Of a stretch of DNA of 40,588 nucleotides, positions 1 to 8,605 are shown one piece after another. Source of the stretch: CAYRFE01 sp964423645 [NCBI: uncultured bacterium] (GTDB lineage Bacteria > Macinerneyibacteriota > Macinerneyibacteria > Macinerneyibacteriales); assembly GCA_964423645.1 (NCBI GenBank), contig CAYRFE010000029.1:1-40588 (forward strand). The letters run 5' to 3'. The translations under genes were made by a program, and so were the position numbers. Under the pieces are notes generated by a model. That model made no database searches. It saw only the letters and a list, made by a program, of their open reading frames with translations, and had not been told where the DNA came from. The first letter of the stretch is position 1. Each line of letters begins with the position of its first letter.

Positions 1-164
1 CTCTTTTGAACACTCTCAATATACATATTACGTAACTCTGGGAATGTTTGGGGTTAATTTCGCAAAGAAACCACGTGGGGTCGGGAGAAAATATCAAGAA
101 TTTCCTTCGAATGTGATTCATTTATTTTGTGTAGTGGGGCGATAGCGAAAATTTCCGGAAAAGA

Positions 165-755
165 TTAACTGAGTGTATGACGATTTTGAAATGAATTTTT
201 AATGGTCATCGGATTGACGATCCCGAGTTCTCCGCCAATAGGAAGGCCAATCGCGAGACGACTGACATGAATGTGTTTACTTCGTAACTGCTCGCTCAGG
301 TAATGCGCAGTGGCTTCTCCTTCAAGCGTGGGATTTGTGGCAATAATGATCTCCTCGATCCCGCCTTCGTCAACTCGTGTCAGTAAGGTATGAATAGAAA
401 GGTCTTTTGCAAATATTCCTTCAGAAGGAGAAATACGACCGCCAAGCACATGATACAACCCGTTAAAAATAGCGGTGGATTCAATCGCCTCGGCATCATA
501 AAAATCTTCGACAATACATAATTTTTTGTGATCTCGAGAGGGTGAACTGCACACATCACATATATCAGCATCAGTGAACCGTCCGCATTTCGGGCAGGGG
601 TGTATCGTCGATAACCCCTCAAATGCATCGGCAAAACGACATCGTTGCTCATTATCTTGTTTGAGCAAAAAATATGCCATTCTTCTGGCACTTTTTTCAC
701 CGATTCCCGGAAAGGTTTTCAGTAACGATACAATCGTTTCAACGGAACGGATCAT
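165..755 (-). CDS. recR: Recombination mediator protein RecR
   Basis: RecR works with RecF and RecO to load RecA onto SSB-coated single-stranded DNA at gaps. The 196-residue protein has the family's usual length. Visible parts in order are a helix-hairpin-helix segment (PGIGEKSARRMAYFLL, about residues 16-31), a four-cysteine zinc finger (C54, C57, C66, C69) and a Toprim domain starting at about residue 78 (LCIVEDFYDAEAIE), followed by the GGRISPSEGI region. It is the last gene of the SRP RNA-dnaX-ybaB-recR run, and its start overlaps the end of ybaB by 4 bases, so translational coupling is likely. The order dnaX-ybaB-recR is widely conserved in bacteria. The 164 bases beyond its stop to the window edge hold no recognisable gene or clear terminator. 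Confidence 0.97.
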   Translation of the reverse strand: MIRSVETIVSLLKTFPGIGEKSARRMAYFLLKQDNEQRCRFADAFEGLSTIHPCPKCGRFTDADICDVCSSPSRDHKKLCIVEDFYDAEAIESTAIFNGLYHVLGGRISPSEGIFAKDLSIHTLLTRVDEGGIEEIIIATNPTLEGEATAHYLSEQLRSKHIHVSRLAIGLPIGGELGIVNPMTIKNSFQNRHTLS

Positions 756-1066
756 AGCATCCCGGCAAGAGGTCCGGCGATTTCTTCCATTTTTTGATTG
801 ACATATTCGTCCATTTTATGCATCGCTTCATTGACGGCAGCGGTGATAAGGTCCTGAAGCATCTCAGTGTCGTTCGGATCGACAACTTCTTTATCAATGG
901 TCAGTGAAACAATTTCTTTTTTGCCGTTAACGGTAACTTTCACTACGCCTCCGCCTGATTGCGCATCCATCGTTTCGCTTTCAAGTCTTTTTTGTTCTTC
1001 CTGGATCTTTTGTTGCATTTTTTGCGCTTGTTTCATCATTTGTTTCATGTTTTGTCCGCCGAACAT
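752..1066 (-). CDS. ybaB: YbaB/EbfC family nucleoid-associated protein
   Basis: A 104-residue DNA-binding protein of the YbaB/EbfC family, which forms dimers that bind and compact DNA and is nearly always encoded between dnaX and recR. The N-terminus is Met/Gln-rich (MFGGQNMKQMMKQAQKMQQK), forming the usual long amphipathic helix. It is followed by the core with VKVTVNGKKEIVSLTIDKEVV and a C-terminal helix with DLITAAVNEAMHKMDE. It sits 3 bases downstream of dnaX, with an SD-like AGGAGG sequence overlapping the dnaX stop, and overlaps recR by 4 bases. A direct role in recombination is often assumed from this neighbourhood, but that is inference. Confidence 0.95.
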   Translation of the reverse strand: MFGGQNMKQMMKQAQKMQQKIQEEQKRLESETMDAQSGGGVVKVTVNGKKEIVSLTIDKEVVDPNDTEMLQDLITAAVNEAMHKMDEYVNQKMEEIAGPLAGML

Positions 1067-1069
1067 GGA

Positions 1070-2653
1070 TTATTCCTCCTTTGATTGGCCGATAATATCG
1101 CCGTTAAATATGTCCCTGATTTTATAAATTTTTTCATCAACTTCTTGGGCCGGATTCTCATAGACCGCGTCCTTGGTATGTTGTAGATCTTGTCCCTTTT
1201 CTTGTTTGATACTTGATATGTCAAATAATTTTATTTGAATGTCAGGTGCGATCGCAGTGACCAGGGCACGTATATCTTTTTCACGGGTTAGTCCGCGTTG
1301 ATACATATAATTGGTTTCCCATCCGATGAAAAGAACGCCTTTTGCGTTTACTTTACAGGTTGATTGTTCCAGAATAGGCATGATAATTTCCAATCCGGTT
1401 GATTGTGCCGCAGCGAGTAAACGTGCTTTCCAATCAGATGTGTCAACCGGTGAAGTGGACGCGGTTTTTTGAATGATCGGTGATACTGTTGCCGCTGTGA
1501 CTGCTTGCGGTTGTGAGATTTGCGTTTTTTGTGTCTGAACGCGTCCCGGAAGAGTATCAAGGGAAAAAAGGGATGCGACATTACGAATTTTAAAAAGAGT
1601 AATCTCAAAAGAAATTCTTTTTTCAGCGATATAACGGATCTTACCGATGGCATTATGCAGTATGTCGCTTATAACAACCAGGTCACGCTCGGAATAATTT
1701 TGCGATCTCTCGGTGAGCCATGTTGCGTGTGTCGGATGGAATAATATCGAGCTGTTTCCCGTAGAACGGACAACCAGCATATCTCGATAGAGTGAAGAAA
1801 GTTTGGTAAAAACATTTTTATAATCGATGCCTTGTGTTTCACATTCTTGAATGTACGCGATGATATCTGCATAGTCTTTCGTTGATAACATGTCGATCAG
1901 TGTACGTGCGATCTTTTCTTCAAATGCTCCTGTAAGAAGTGATACATGGCTTTCATCAATTGAGTTGTCGGCATACGCCATGATCTGATCCAAAAGTGAT
2001 TGTGCATCGCGCATACTGCCGTCCGCTGCTTGGGCGATCATGAATAACGCATCGGATGTGATCGTTTTGTTCTCTGATGCACAGATTTCTGACAGTTGTG
2101 CGGAAATATCATCGGTTGTCATACGACGAAAAATGAATCGCTGGCAACGTGACAATATCGTTTCCGGTATTTTGTGTGCCTCTGTGGTAGCGAGAATAAA
2201 AATAACATGCGCAGGCGGTTCTTCGAGTGTTTTCAGAAGGGCATTGAATGAGGCGGTGCTGAGCATATGCACCTCATCGATGACATATATTTTATAGCGT
2301 GAATGCGTTGGAAGGTATTGTGCGTTTTCAATCAACACACGGGTCTCGTCAACTTTACTGTTCGATGCAGCGTCTATTTCGTAGTAATCAATCGCATTAC
2401 CGTCGGTGATACCGTTACATGACGCACAATGACCGCAAGGAGTAGCAGTAGGACCGTTTTCGCAATTGAGCGATTTTGCATAGATTCGTGCGATCGATGT
2501 TTTCCCGACTCCGCGCGGTCCGATAAAGACGTAGGCATGGGCGATTCGAGATGCGGTGATCGCATTACTCAAAGTTTGAACGATGTGCCCTTGTCCAACG
2601 ACATCGGCAAATGTTTGAGGGCGATACTTTCGTGCTAACGCTAAATAACTCAT
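1070..2653 (-). CDS. dnaX: DNA polymerase III subunit gamma/tau
   Basis: Clamp-loader ATPase of the replicative polymerase. The 527-residue protein begins MSYLALARKYRPQTFADVVGQ, the typical DnaX start. It has a Walker A (GPRGVGKTS, residues 45-53), a zinc module with C64, C73, C76 and C79, the DEVH Walker B (YVIDEVHMLS) and the sensor/arginine-finger segment ILSRCQRFIFRRM. After the ATPase and lid domains (to about residue 370) comes a Pro/Thr/Gln-rich linker and a C-terminal tau-like domain of about 120 residues. The start is set by GGGAGG six bases upstream of the ATG. Transcription probably runs through from the SRP RNA gene just upstream. I saw no correctly phased slippery heptamer, so a separate gamma form cannot be claimed. 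Confidence 0.97.
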   Translation of the reverse strand: MSYLALARKYRPQTFADVVGQGHIVQTLSNAITASRIAHAYVFIGPRGVGKTSIARIYAKSLNCENGPTATPCGHCASCNGITDGNAIDYYEIDAASNSKVDETRVLIENAQYLPTHSRYKIYVIDEVHMLSTASFNALLKTLEEPPAHVIFILATTEAHKIPETILSRCQRFIFRRMTTDDISAQLSEICASENKTITSDALFMIAQAADGSMRDAQSLLDQIMAYADNSIDESHVSLLTGAFEEKIARTLIDMLSTKDYADIIAYIQECETQGIDYKNVFTKLSSLYRDMLVVRSTGNSSILFHPTHATWLTERSQNYSERDLVVISDILHNAIGKIRYIAEKRISFEITLFKIRNVASLFSLDTLPGRVQTQKTQISQPQAVTAATVSPIIQKTASTSPVDTSDWKARLLAAAQSTGLEIIMPILEQSTCKVNAKGVLFIGWETNYMYQRGLTREKDIRALVTAIAPDIQIKLFDISSIKQEKGQDLQHTKDAVYENPAQEVDEKIYKIRDIFNGDIIGQSKEE

Positions 2654-2676
2654 TATATGCCTCCCCGTACCTCTTT

Positions 2677-2790
2677 AGGGTACTTCGATCAGGCGCTTCT
2701 GTCACACACCAGAGGCTGCTACCGTTGCTTCCTTCCGGACCTGGCGGGGTTCACAACATGGCATTGGCAAAAACCCAAAAGAAGTACCCG
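2677..2790 (-). ncRNA. ffs: Signal recognition particle RNA (small bacterial type)
   Basis: On the minus strand the segment contains the near-invariant SRP domain IV core, reading CCAGGTCCGGAAGGAAGCA, with the GGAA tetraloop and the asymmetric internal loop bases. The two ends of the gene pair: GGGTACTTC at the 5' side (complement of 2781-2789) and GAAGTACCC at the 3' side (complement of 2678-2686). This gives a closed hairpin of about 113 nt, which is the short bacterial form without an Alu domain. The RNA would join Ffh to form SRP. It lies immediately upstream of dnaX, a location known in several phyla. The ends are inferred from pairing and may be off by a few bases. Confidence 0.93.
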
Positions 2791-2815
2791 AAACAGGCAC
2801 GATTGTGCAGAAACG

Positions 2816-2843
2816 AGTATACAAAAAAATCGAAATAAGTCAA
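2816..2843 (-). promoter_or_regulatory. Sigma70-type promoter for SRP RNA and dnaX operon
   Basis: On the minus strand a TTGACT box (2838-2843) and a TATACT box (2816-2821) are separated by 16 bases. Transcription would start near 2809, about 20 bases before the paired 5' end of the SRP RNA, so 5' trimming is likely. It is the only strong promoter seen upstream of ffs-dnaX-ybaB-recR. Confidence 0.75.
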
Positions 2844-3537
2844 TGAATAAAGCAATGGCAATAAAAAAAACTGTGAATACTATGAGTGCATGTACCGACA
2901 TTCCGTTTTTTGAGTACTTATGCGTATACTCATGATCGTGAAAGTAATGTATACAAAAAGACTTTTGGAAAACCATACTATTTTTAATTGGTGCCTACCC
3001 CCCTTATTTAAGTGTGGCAATAAATCTGATATTTTGAATTTTGCAAAGTTCTCGAAAATTAATTTTTCCGTTTCATACGTAAAAATTTGATTTATCGGAG
3101 ATATTAGCGCAAAAACGTCATTCTATTATAAAAACACTCATTGTGTAACGGTACTTATCCCGTTAAAAAAACTTGTTCACGTGAACGGAAGACGATAGTT
3201 TTTGGAGATTGGTGAGAATACCGCTTCAATCAGAGAGGATAAAACTGCAATACAACAACACTTGTCGCGAACTATCGTATTGAAATCTGTCGTGAGAAGT
3301 TTGAATTTTGTACGTATATACGAGCTCATTTTGCCATCATACGTTTCACAATACGATTGTTCAAGTATAACGGTAATTTGAAGTATGTATCTGTTATATG
3401 ATATGGTGAAAATTATTGTGTAAATATTTTGAGGATTTGAATGGGGTGTATATACAATCATTGAGACGAAATTGCTCTGTAATGAACATTGAAATGAAAC
3501 AGAATTCATGATGGTACGTATACATTAAAAAAGGAGT
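2844..3537. other. Gene-free intergenic region between divergent units
   Basis: About 700 bases of AT-rich sequence between the dnaX-side promoter and the methyltransferase gene. Short open frames on both strands (for example minus 3177-3509) lack SD sites and protein-like composition. It holds a decayed copy of the dispersed repeat (about 2985-3067) and a perfect 12-base palindrome GTTCACGTGAAC at 3175-3186. I see no RNA gene fold here. Confidence 0.6.
2985..3067 (-). repeat. Decayed remnant of the dispersed hairpin-repeat family
   Basis: Read on the minus strand, this stretch shares the GCAAAATTCAAAAT block and nearby AT-rich flank with the copy at 12455-12600. It also has a GGGGGGTAGGCACC tail that resembles the family's GGGGTTTGGGGTGGGCA. 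The GC-rich palindromic core is missing, so it looks like a deletion derivative. Similarity was judged by eye. Confidence 0.4.
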
Positions 3538-3543
3538 GTGGTC

Positions 3544-4248
3544 ATGGAAATTTTTGAAAAAACCCTTCAATCGGTAAATGGCGGCCGAATACTTGATGTC
3601 GCATCAGGTCGGGGCGATTTTATCGGCTGTATTGCCGAATTTCAGAATATCATCTCGATTGTTGCGATAGATACCAATCCCGAACCGGTAGATTTCACCA
3701 AAAAATTTGAACATTTACCCGTGACGTATGTTCAGTGCAGTGCGGAAAAATTACCTTTTGCAGACGAATCGTTTGATACGGTGTGTATCTCCAATTCATT
3801 GCACCATATGTCTGCTCTTCATACCGTTCTTGCTGAAATGCTGCGGGTGTTAAAAAAAGGCGGGACGTATGTGATCAACGAAATGTACTCTGATACTGAT
3901 GATGCACAGCGGTTGACACATGTATTGTTACATCACTGGTGGGGAGAGATCGATACATTGATAGGGATTCCGCATCAAAAGACGTATGAAAACCGGGCGT
4001 TAGATCAACTATTTCACTCACTTGATATCGTTGAAAAGCAGAAGATCGATTATGCATTTCCAAAACTTGAAATGGATGATGACATTCGTGCACAGTTGTT
4101 GAAAAGTTGTGATGCTTATTGTGAAAAAGTTCGTGTAAATAAATTATCTTCGGATTTTCTTATACGAGGCGAGTTGTTGAAAGAACGTATCAACGATGTA
4201 GGTTTTGCATCAGCACCGTCGACATTGTTTGTCGGCAAAAAAGTGTAG
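3544..4248 (+). CDS. Class I SAM-dependent methyltransferase
   Basis: A 234-residue Rossmann-fold methyltransferase. Motif I is ILDVASGRGDF (residues 16-26), followed by the acidic ribose-binding strand end (VAIDTN). The post-motif AEKLPFADESFDTVCISNSLHHM is typical of the UbiE/Methyltransf_11 group, and LRVLKKGGTYVINEM matches the next conserved strand. The substrate cannot be read from the sequence. AAGGAG at 3531-3536 stands seven bases before the ATG at 3544; an in-frame GTG at 3538 is only one base from that SD and is unlikely. The N-terminus before motif I is very short for the family. The gene stands alone, followed by 242 bases without a gene. Confidence 0.85.
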   Translation: MEIFEKTLQSVNGGRILDVASGRGDFIGCIAEFQNIISIVAIDTNPEPVDFTKKFEHLPVTYVQCSAEKLPFADESFDTVCISNSLHHMSALHTVLAEMLRVLKKGGTYVINEMYSDTDDAQRLTHVLLHHWWGEIDTLIGIPHQKTYENRALDQLFHSLDIVEKQKIDYAFPKLEMDDDIRAQLLKSCDAYCEKVRVNKLSSDFLIRGELLKERINDVGFASAPSTLFVGKKV

Positions 4249-4437
4249 AAGCATTGTGTCGCGAGACGTACACGCAGAAAGCGTTATGAGCGATCATCAT
4301 TGATGAAAAGAGAAGCGCTGATATTTTTTGTTTGTGTTTAGATCGATTTGACTCGACGAGTTCGTCTGTCTCAATATGGATAATATACTGAGTCATGCGC
4401 GGTTTTCAAGAATGTAGCAACTAAATTGTTCAGTTCC

Positions 4438-4465
4438 TTGACGAACTATTGTTTCATGCTATACT
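4438..4465 (+). promoter_or_regulatory. Sigma70-type promoter for the repeat-protein/ankyrin block
   Basis: TTGACG (4438-4443) and TATACT (4460-4465) with a 16-base spacer. Transcription would start near 4472, giving a leader of about 19 bases containing GGAGG (4481-4485) before the ATG at 4491. It probably drives 4491-6014 and may extend into the two ankyrin genes. Confidence 0.75.
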
Positions 4466-4490
4466 TTACTTACTTTAAGCGGAGGTTGAT

Positions 4491-6014
4491 ATGAAACAAT
4501 TATTTACATTATTGTGCGTTCTTTCTATTTTTTTATTGCAGTTGTACGGTCACGTATTGCCCGATAAAACGCAGATCGATGATGCTCTTATACAACAACG
4601 TAATGTCGAAGAATCCGGCAGAGTCATATATTATTTTTCTTCACCCGTTGAGATACCTTCGATACTGGGAAAAATAGCCGTCACTCAGGTTGCATATCAT
4701 AAGGATACAACTATCGCATATGTTATTATGGGAAATGAACAAAAAGTGACTATCGGTGATAGTGTGCTTATTCCGCATATGATATCGTTTGATGTGTCAG
4801 ATAATAGGTATACTGTTACGCAGTGTCATTTGCAGCAACGTTCACCAATTGAAACAAAAGTCGGCATTCTGATGGCAGACGAGAAAGATATAGTATATTT
4901 TAATCCAGATCGCACTATCAAAAGTGTGTATATATCTTCAAATAGACCGCGTGAATTGCGTATGAAAGATTCTACGATAAAAGTAACGAGCACCGTTGTT
5001 GTGGATGATAAGATAACTACGAATAAACCGGGGATTACGCTCACGCTTACGGAACCGGGAATGATCGCTACACCGGTAGGCGCATTACTTTTCTCGAAAG
5101 CGTATTTTACGAGTGACGGTGTTTTTAGAAGCGGTGAATTGGCAAATCCACAGAAGATCACGACCACTGCAGGTGTTGTTCTTGGTACTTTTTTGGATAT
5201 TAATCCTGACGGGGTGATCCTGAGTGTGTATCTTTTTGGCACGCAAGCAATGACAACAACATGGGGAGAGCGCATGTTGTATGAACGAGTCTATTTTAAT
5301 CCCCAAGGCAGGTTAGAAAGCGGGCGTTTTGCAGAGGCTTTTACAATTGAAACGCCGGTAGGCACAATAACGGCGAAGGGATACTTTAAAGTTGAAAATG
5401 ATACATCAATTTTAACTCTGGCAGAATCACAAAATATTACAACCCCGGCAGGGGTAATGCGTGTGAAAAATAGTATTATGTTTTCAAATGAAAAACTGTC
5501 TCACTGTGAACCGGAAAATAATGTTGATATTACCACACTCTACGGCACATTTACACATGAGGGAGGAAAAACTTTGGGGTTTTCTCACGATGGTACAGTG
5601 GTCTATTTTACACCTGTACGTGATATAACCATAAAGACCCCTATAGGACAATGTACGGTTGAGCCGAGTTGGGATGGTATACGTTTCTTTGCTTCAGGCA
5701 ATCTGAAATCGTGCACGATTAAAAATCCTCTTTCCGCTAAAAACAACACGAACTCATTTGTATGTCACGGAAGTACATCTTTTTATGAGAATGGCTCGGT
5801 AGAATCGACCAATTTACCCAAAGCTATGGTTATAAGATCACCTGCCGGCAATGTATCGGTGGATGGATTTGTTGAGTTTTTACAAAACGGCTTATTGAAA
5901 TCAGGTCGTCTTTTTGCAGGAGCTACTATTGCAGGGAAATTCTATAGAAAGAGAGCCATGCTCTATTTTGATGACAACGGAAAAATACAACAGGGGCCGC
6001 CTGAAGGCCATTAA
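4491..6014 (+). CDS. Exported protein made of ~31-residue repeats (unknown family)
   Basis: A 507-residue protein with a clear signal peptide (MKQLFTLLCVLSIFLLQLYG), so it is exported, probably to the periplasm or cell surface. From about residue 50 to the end it consists of imperfect repeats of roughly 31 residues. Each has a loose consensus of Phe-x-x-x-Gly near the middle, then Ser-Gly-x-Leu, and ends Ile-x-Thr-Pro-x-Gly. Examples are TSDGVFRSGELANPQKITT, NPQGRLESGRFAEAFTIET and LQNGLLKSGRLFAGATIAG. The strand-turn-strand periodicity suggests a beta-rich solenoid or MORN-like array, which is inference. I do not recognise the family. A GGAGG SD precedes the ATG. It lies 57 bases upstream of the first ankyrin gene and may be co-transcribed with it. 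Confidence 0.85.
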   Translation: MKQLFTLLCVLSIFLLQLYGHVLPDKTQIDDALIQQRNVEESGRVIYYFSSPVEIPSILGKIAVTQVAYHKDTTIAYVIMGNEQKVTIGDSVLIPHMISFDVSDNRYTVTQCHLQQRSPIETKVGILMADEKDIVYFNPDRTIKSVYISSNRPRELRMKDSTIKVTSTVVVDDKITTNKPGITLTLTEPGMIATPVGALLFSKAYFTSDGVFRSGELANPQKITTTAGVVLGTFLDINPDGVILSVYLFGTQAMTTTWGERMLYERVYFNPQGRLESGRFAEAFTIETPVGTITAKGYFKVENDTSILTLAESQNITTPAGVMRVKNSIMFSNEKLSHCEPENNVDITTLYGTFTHEGGKTLGFSHDGTVVYFTPVRDITIKTPIGQCTVEPSWDGIRFFASGNLKSCTIKNPLSAKNNTNSFVCHGSTSFYENGSVESTNLPKAMVIRSPAGNVSVDGFVEFLQNGLLKSGRLFAGATIAGKFYRKRAMLYFDDNGKIQQGPPEGH

Positions 6015-6071
6015 GAATTAATCGAGTTATAATAAAAAACTGCTGATGACAACGTAAGAAGGAGGATTCCA

Positions 6072-8588
6072 ATGAAGAAGCTATGGATGGTTTTTTTTCT
6101 GTTTTTCGTGTGTATGATTGTGGTGAAGAGTGAGGTATACGCACAAAAAGAAGTAGTAATTACTAACACGGCATATAAGGTCAAGATCGAAGATAGTGAC
6201 AAAAAATTGAAACGCGCACTATCGAGTTTTTCACATGTAAGTGTTGTTGAGAGCGGATATGATCTTATTCTTATACTCAATAAAGAAACAAAAGAATTTC
6301 GTAAACTTATACATAGAAAAGGCGAGTCATATACCAAGAGAATTCAAGTTCCTACCGGACGATCAGATCCTTTCACAGGAGTGATGATTTTTGAGACAAA
6401 AGTTCAAACGGGGGTGTATGCGGAAGATAAATATAAAATCGAATCGGTGTCAGTATATTATTATATGAGTGTAAAAAGAGCTGATGGAACGATCATTGCT
6501 GAAAAAGTAGGGAGTTTATCGTCAGATGAGGATATCAAACAAGAACTTCAGTATTATCTTGCTAAAACAATTCGAATAAAACTTAATACGATTGATATTT
6601 TAAATAATGTGATGGCATGTGAAAAAATTATTGCTGCGGGGCAAAACGTGAATGAACGGGTCGGTGAATTACAAGAAACTATGCTTATTGCAGCTGTTAA
6701 GAAAAATGATGCCAAACTGGTACAGATACTTATTCAAAACGGTGCGGATGTTAATATCTCCGATATAAAGGGATGGACACCATACTTCTATGCTATTGGA
6801 TCGGCAAATAATCAGATCGCTGAGGTGCTCAAGAAAAATGGTGCGAACATCAACCATACGGACAAAGACGGCAATACCGTTGCAGTCGCAGAGGGCAGAT
6901 ACAATACTACACAACTTGTTGCTGCGATCAAAAAAGCAGATATCGATGCAATGAAATTGTACTTGAACAAAAACGTCATGTTGTACGAAAAATCAAATGA
7001 CGGCATCTTTCCTTTTGATGCGGCTTGTGGAAGCGGTTCATCCCTTACGCTCAAACTTCTTTTTGAATACGGATTTGATTTTTCAAAGGGGAAGGGATTT
7101 CTTACCGAAAATTCAGCCCTGATCCCGTTGTATAGACAAGGCAGATATGACGATATGGAAGAACTTTTGAAGCGAGGATATGTCGTTTTTAAAGGAAGTG
7201 CGGATAAAGAATCGGTCATGGATATAGTGGTAAAAGAAGGAATAGTGGCCAAAGAAGGAAATGTAAAAATAATAACCATGTTGCGTGAATACGGTGCAAA
7301 GGCGCCGAACACCGATGACTCGTACATTTTAGTGAGTATTTTAAACCTTGCACAAAAAGGGCACACAGGTTTGGCAAAAAGCTTGATGGCAGAGGCAAAG
7401 CCGTCAATGGAAAGAATCTTTTATACCGTTCATGAGTGGGCGCCAAAAGAGTTTATTTATTGGATACTTGAAAATATGCCGTTTGATATTCCGAAAGCAG
7501 ATATTTCATCATTCTCCTTTTGCATTAAGAATGCCAAGAAAAATCCTGATCCATCACTATATAGTGATCTTACAACCAACTTAGATGTGATTCAAAAGTA
7601 TTCTCAAAAGATGTATATCGGTGAAAAACTTGCTTTTATAGCATGTGTTATTTTTGAATCAAAAGATACCAAAAAGATCAATCAAATGCTGCAAATGCCT
7701 CAATTTGTCAACAACTCGTTGTACGATCCTCGCCTAGAAGATCAAGATGCTACGTGGTATAAAAAAACGCATAGATCAGTAGACAGCGGTCAGGAGTTGC
7801 GTTTGATCCATCTGGCGGCTTATTACGGTAATTCCGATGCAGTTCAAAAATTATTGATGAAAGACCCGATGTTGGTTCTGGCAAGCGATTCGAAAGGATC
7901 AGGCTTCACCCCGCTTGATTTCGCAATAATGGGCGGTGATACTGCAACGGTAAAATTTGTATTGGAAAAATCGATTCTTGCATCGAAAAATAAGCAGTAT
8001 GAAGCGTCTGCTACAACTATGAGACTTGCTTTTGAATCAAAAAATCAGGATATTATCGATGCCGTATTAAGTAAAATCAGTTCGATGCAGACACTTCTTA
8101 AGTCGGCAATTCATGCCGATAATGCAGAGATGGTGCGACTAGCAATAGAAAAAGGGGCAGACCCTCTTGTAAGTGTTGAGGGCAACGATGCGTTGGATTT
8201 AGCACGTATTTTGGGAAAGTGGAAAGCTGCCTATGTGTTGTTGGAAATGAAAGGGGCATCATTTTCCATGTTTGTAAAACCGGAAAAAGTTAAATATAGT
8301 ATACGACCTCTCTTCGAGAAAGCGGATTTTGCCGTAGTCAAAAAAGTAGTTGAATTATTGACCACAGAAGAATGTAATATTAAAATGGATAATCCCATAT
8401 GGGATTTGTATAATACTCGAAAGCTTACTGATGAATTTCTACTTTTGTTTTTACAAAAAGGTGCGGATCCCACTAAGAAATACGGTGAAAAAGGTGGTTT
8501 TGAAGAGTTTTGTAAAAAATACGGTAAAACTGATGAAAAATTAAAAAAGTGGTATGATATTATTCAGGCGCATAAGAAGAAAAAGTAA
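6072..8588 (+). CDS. Exported ankyrin-repeat protein (paralogue 1)
   Basis: An 838-residue protein with a signal peptide (MKKLWMVFFLFFVCMIVVKSEVYAQ). Residues about 26-190 form a non-repeat domain with beta-rich character (YDLILILNKETKEFRKLIHRK, then a variable charged strand series). From about residue 200 to 820 it is built of ankyrin-type repeats, clearest in MLIAAVKKNDAKLVQILIQNGADVNISD and again near LRLIHLAAYYGNSDAVQKLL; the central repeats are diverged. The C-terminus is very Lys-rich (KKWYDIIQAHKKKK). SD AGGAGG stands seven bases before the ATG. The next gene is a full-length paralogue with the same architecture, so this is a tandem duplication. Ankyrin arrays mediate protein-protein contacts; the target is unknown. 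Confidence 0.9.
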   Translation: MKKLWMVFFLFFVCMIVVKSEVYAQKEVVITNTAYKVKIEDSDKKLKRALSSFSHVSVVESGYDLILILNKETKEFRKLIHRKGESYTKRIQVPTGRSDPFTGVMIFETKVQTGVYAEDKYKIESVSVYYYMSVKRADGTIIAEKVGSLSSDEDIKQELQYYLAKTIRIKLNTIDILNNVMACEKIIAAGQNVNERVGELQETMLIAAVKKNDAKLVQILIQNGADVNISDIKGWTPYFYAIGSANNQIAEVLKKNGANINHTDKDGNTVAVAEGRYNTTQLVAAIKKADIDAMKLYLNKNVMLYEKSNDGIFPFDAACGSGSSLTLKLLFEYGFDFSKGKGFLTENSALIPLYRQGRYDDMEELLKRGYVVFKGSADKESVMDIVVKEGIVAKEGNVKIITMLREYGAKAPNTDDSYILVSILNLAQKGHTGLAKSLMAEAKPSMERIFYTVHEWAPKEFIYWILENMPFDIPKADISSFSFCIKNAKKNPDPSLYSDLTTNLDVIQKYSQKMYIGEKLAFIACVIFESKDTKKINQMLQMPQFVNNSLYDPRLEDQDATWYKKTHRSVDSGQELRLIHLAAYYGNSDAVQKLLMKDPMLVLASDSKGSGFTPLDFAIMGGDTATVKFVLEKSILASKNKQYEASATTMRLAFESKNQDIIDAVLSKISSMQTLLKSAIHADNAEMVRLAIEKGADPLVSVEGNDALDLARILGKWKAAYVLLEMKGASFSMFVKPEKVKYSIRPLFEKADFAVVKKVVELLTTEECNIKMDNPIWDLYNTRKLTDEFLLLFLQKGADPTKKYGEKGGFEEFCKKYGKTDEKLKKWYDIIQAHKKKK

Positions 8589-8605
8589 CAGAAAGGCTTG
8601 CGATT

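Noticed and set aside
1-164. Possible repeat fragment (GGGGTTAATTTCGC and GTGGGGTCGGG)
   Set aside because: Only short matches to the hairpin family, no palindrome, too weak to call.
1617-1624. A6G run in dnaX as a programmed -1 frameshift site for the gamma subunit
   Set aside because: The codons are GAA AAA AGA, so the heptamer is in the wrong phase for X XXY YYZ slippage, and no downstream stem-loop was evident.
2719-2976. 85-residue minus-strand open frame
   Set aside because: It overlaps the SRP RNA gene and its promoter.
3177-3509. 110-residue minus-strand open frame
   Set aside because: No SD; composition looks like translated AT-rich intergenic DNA, and it lies opposite the methyltransferase leader region.
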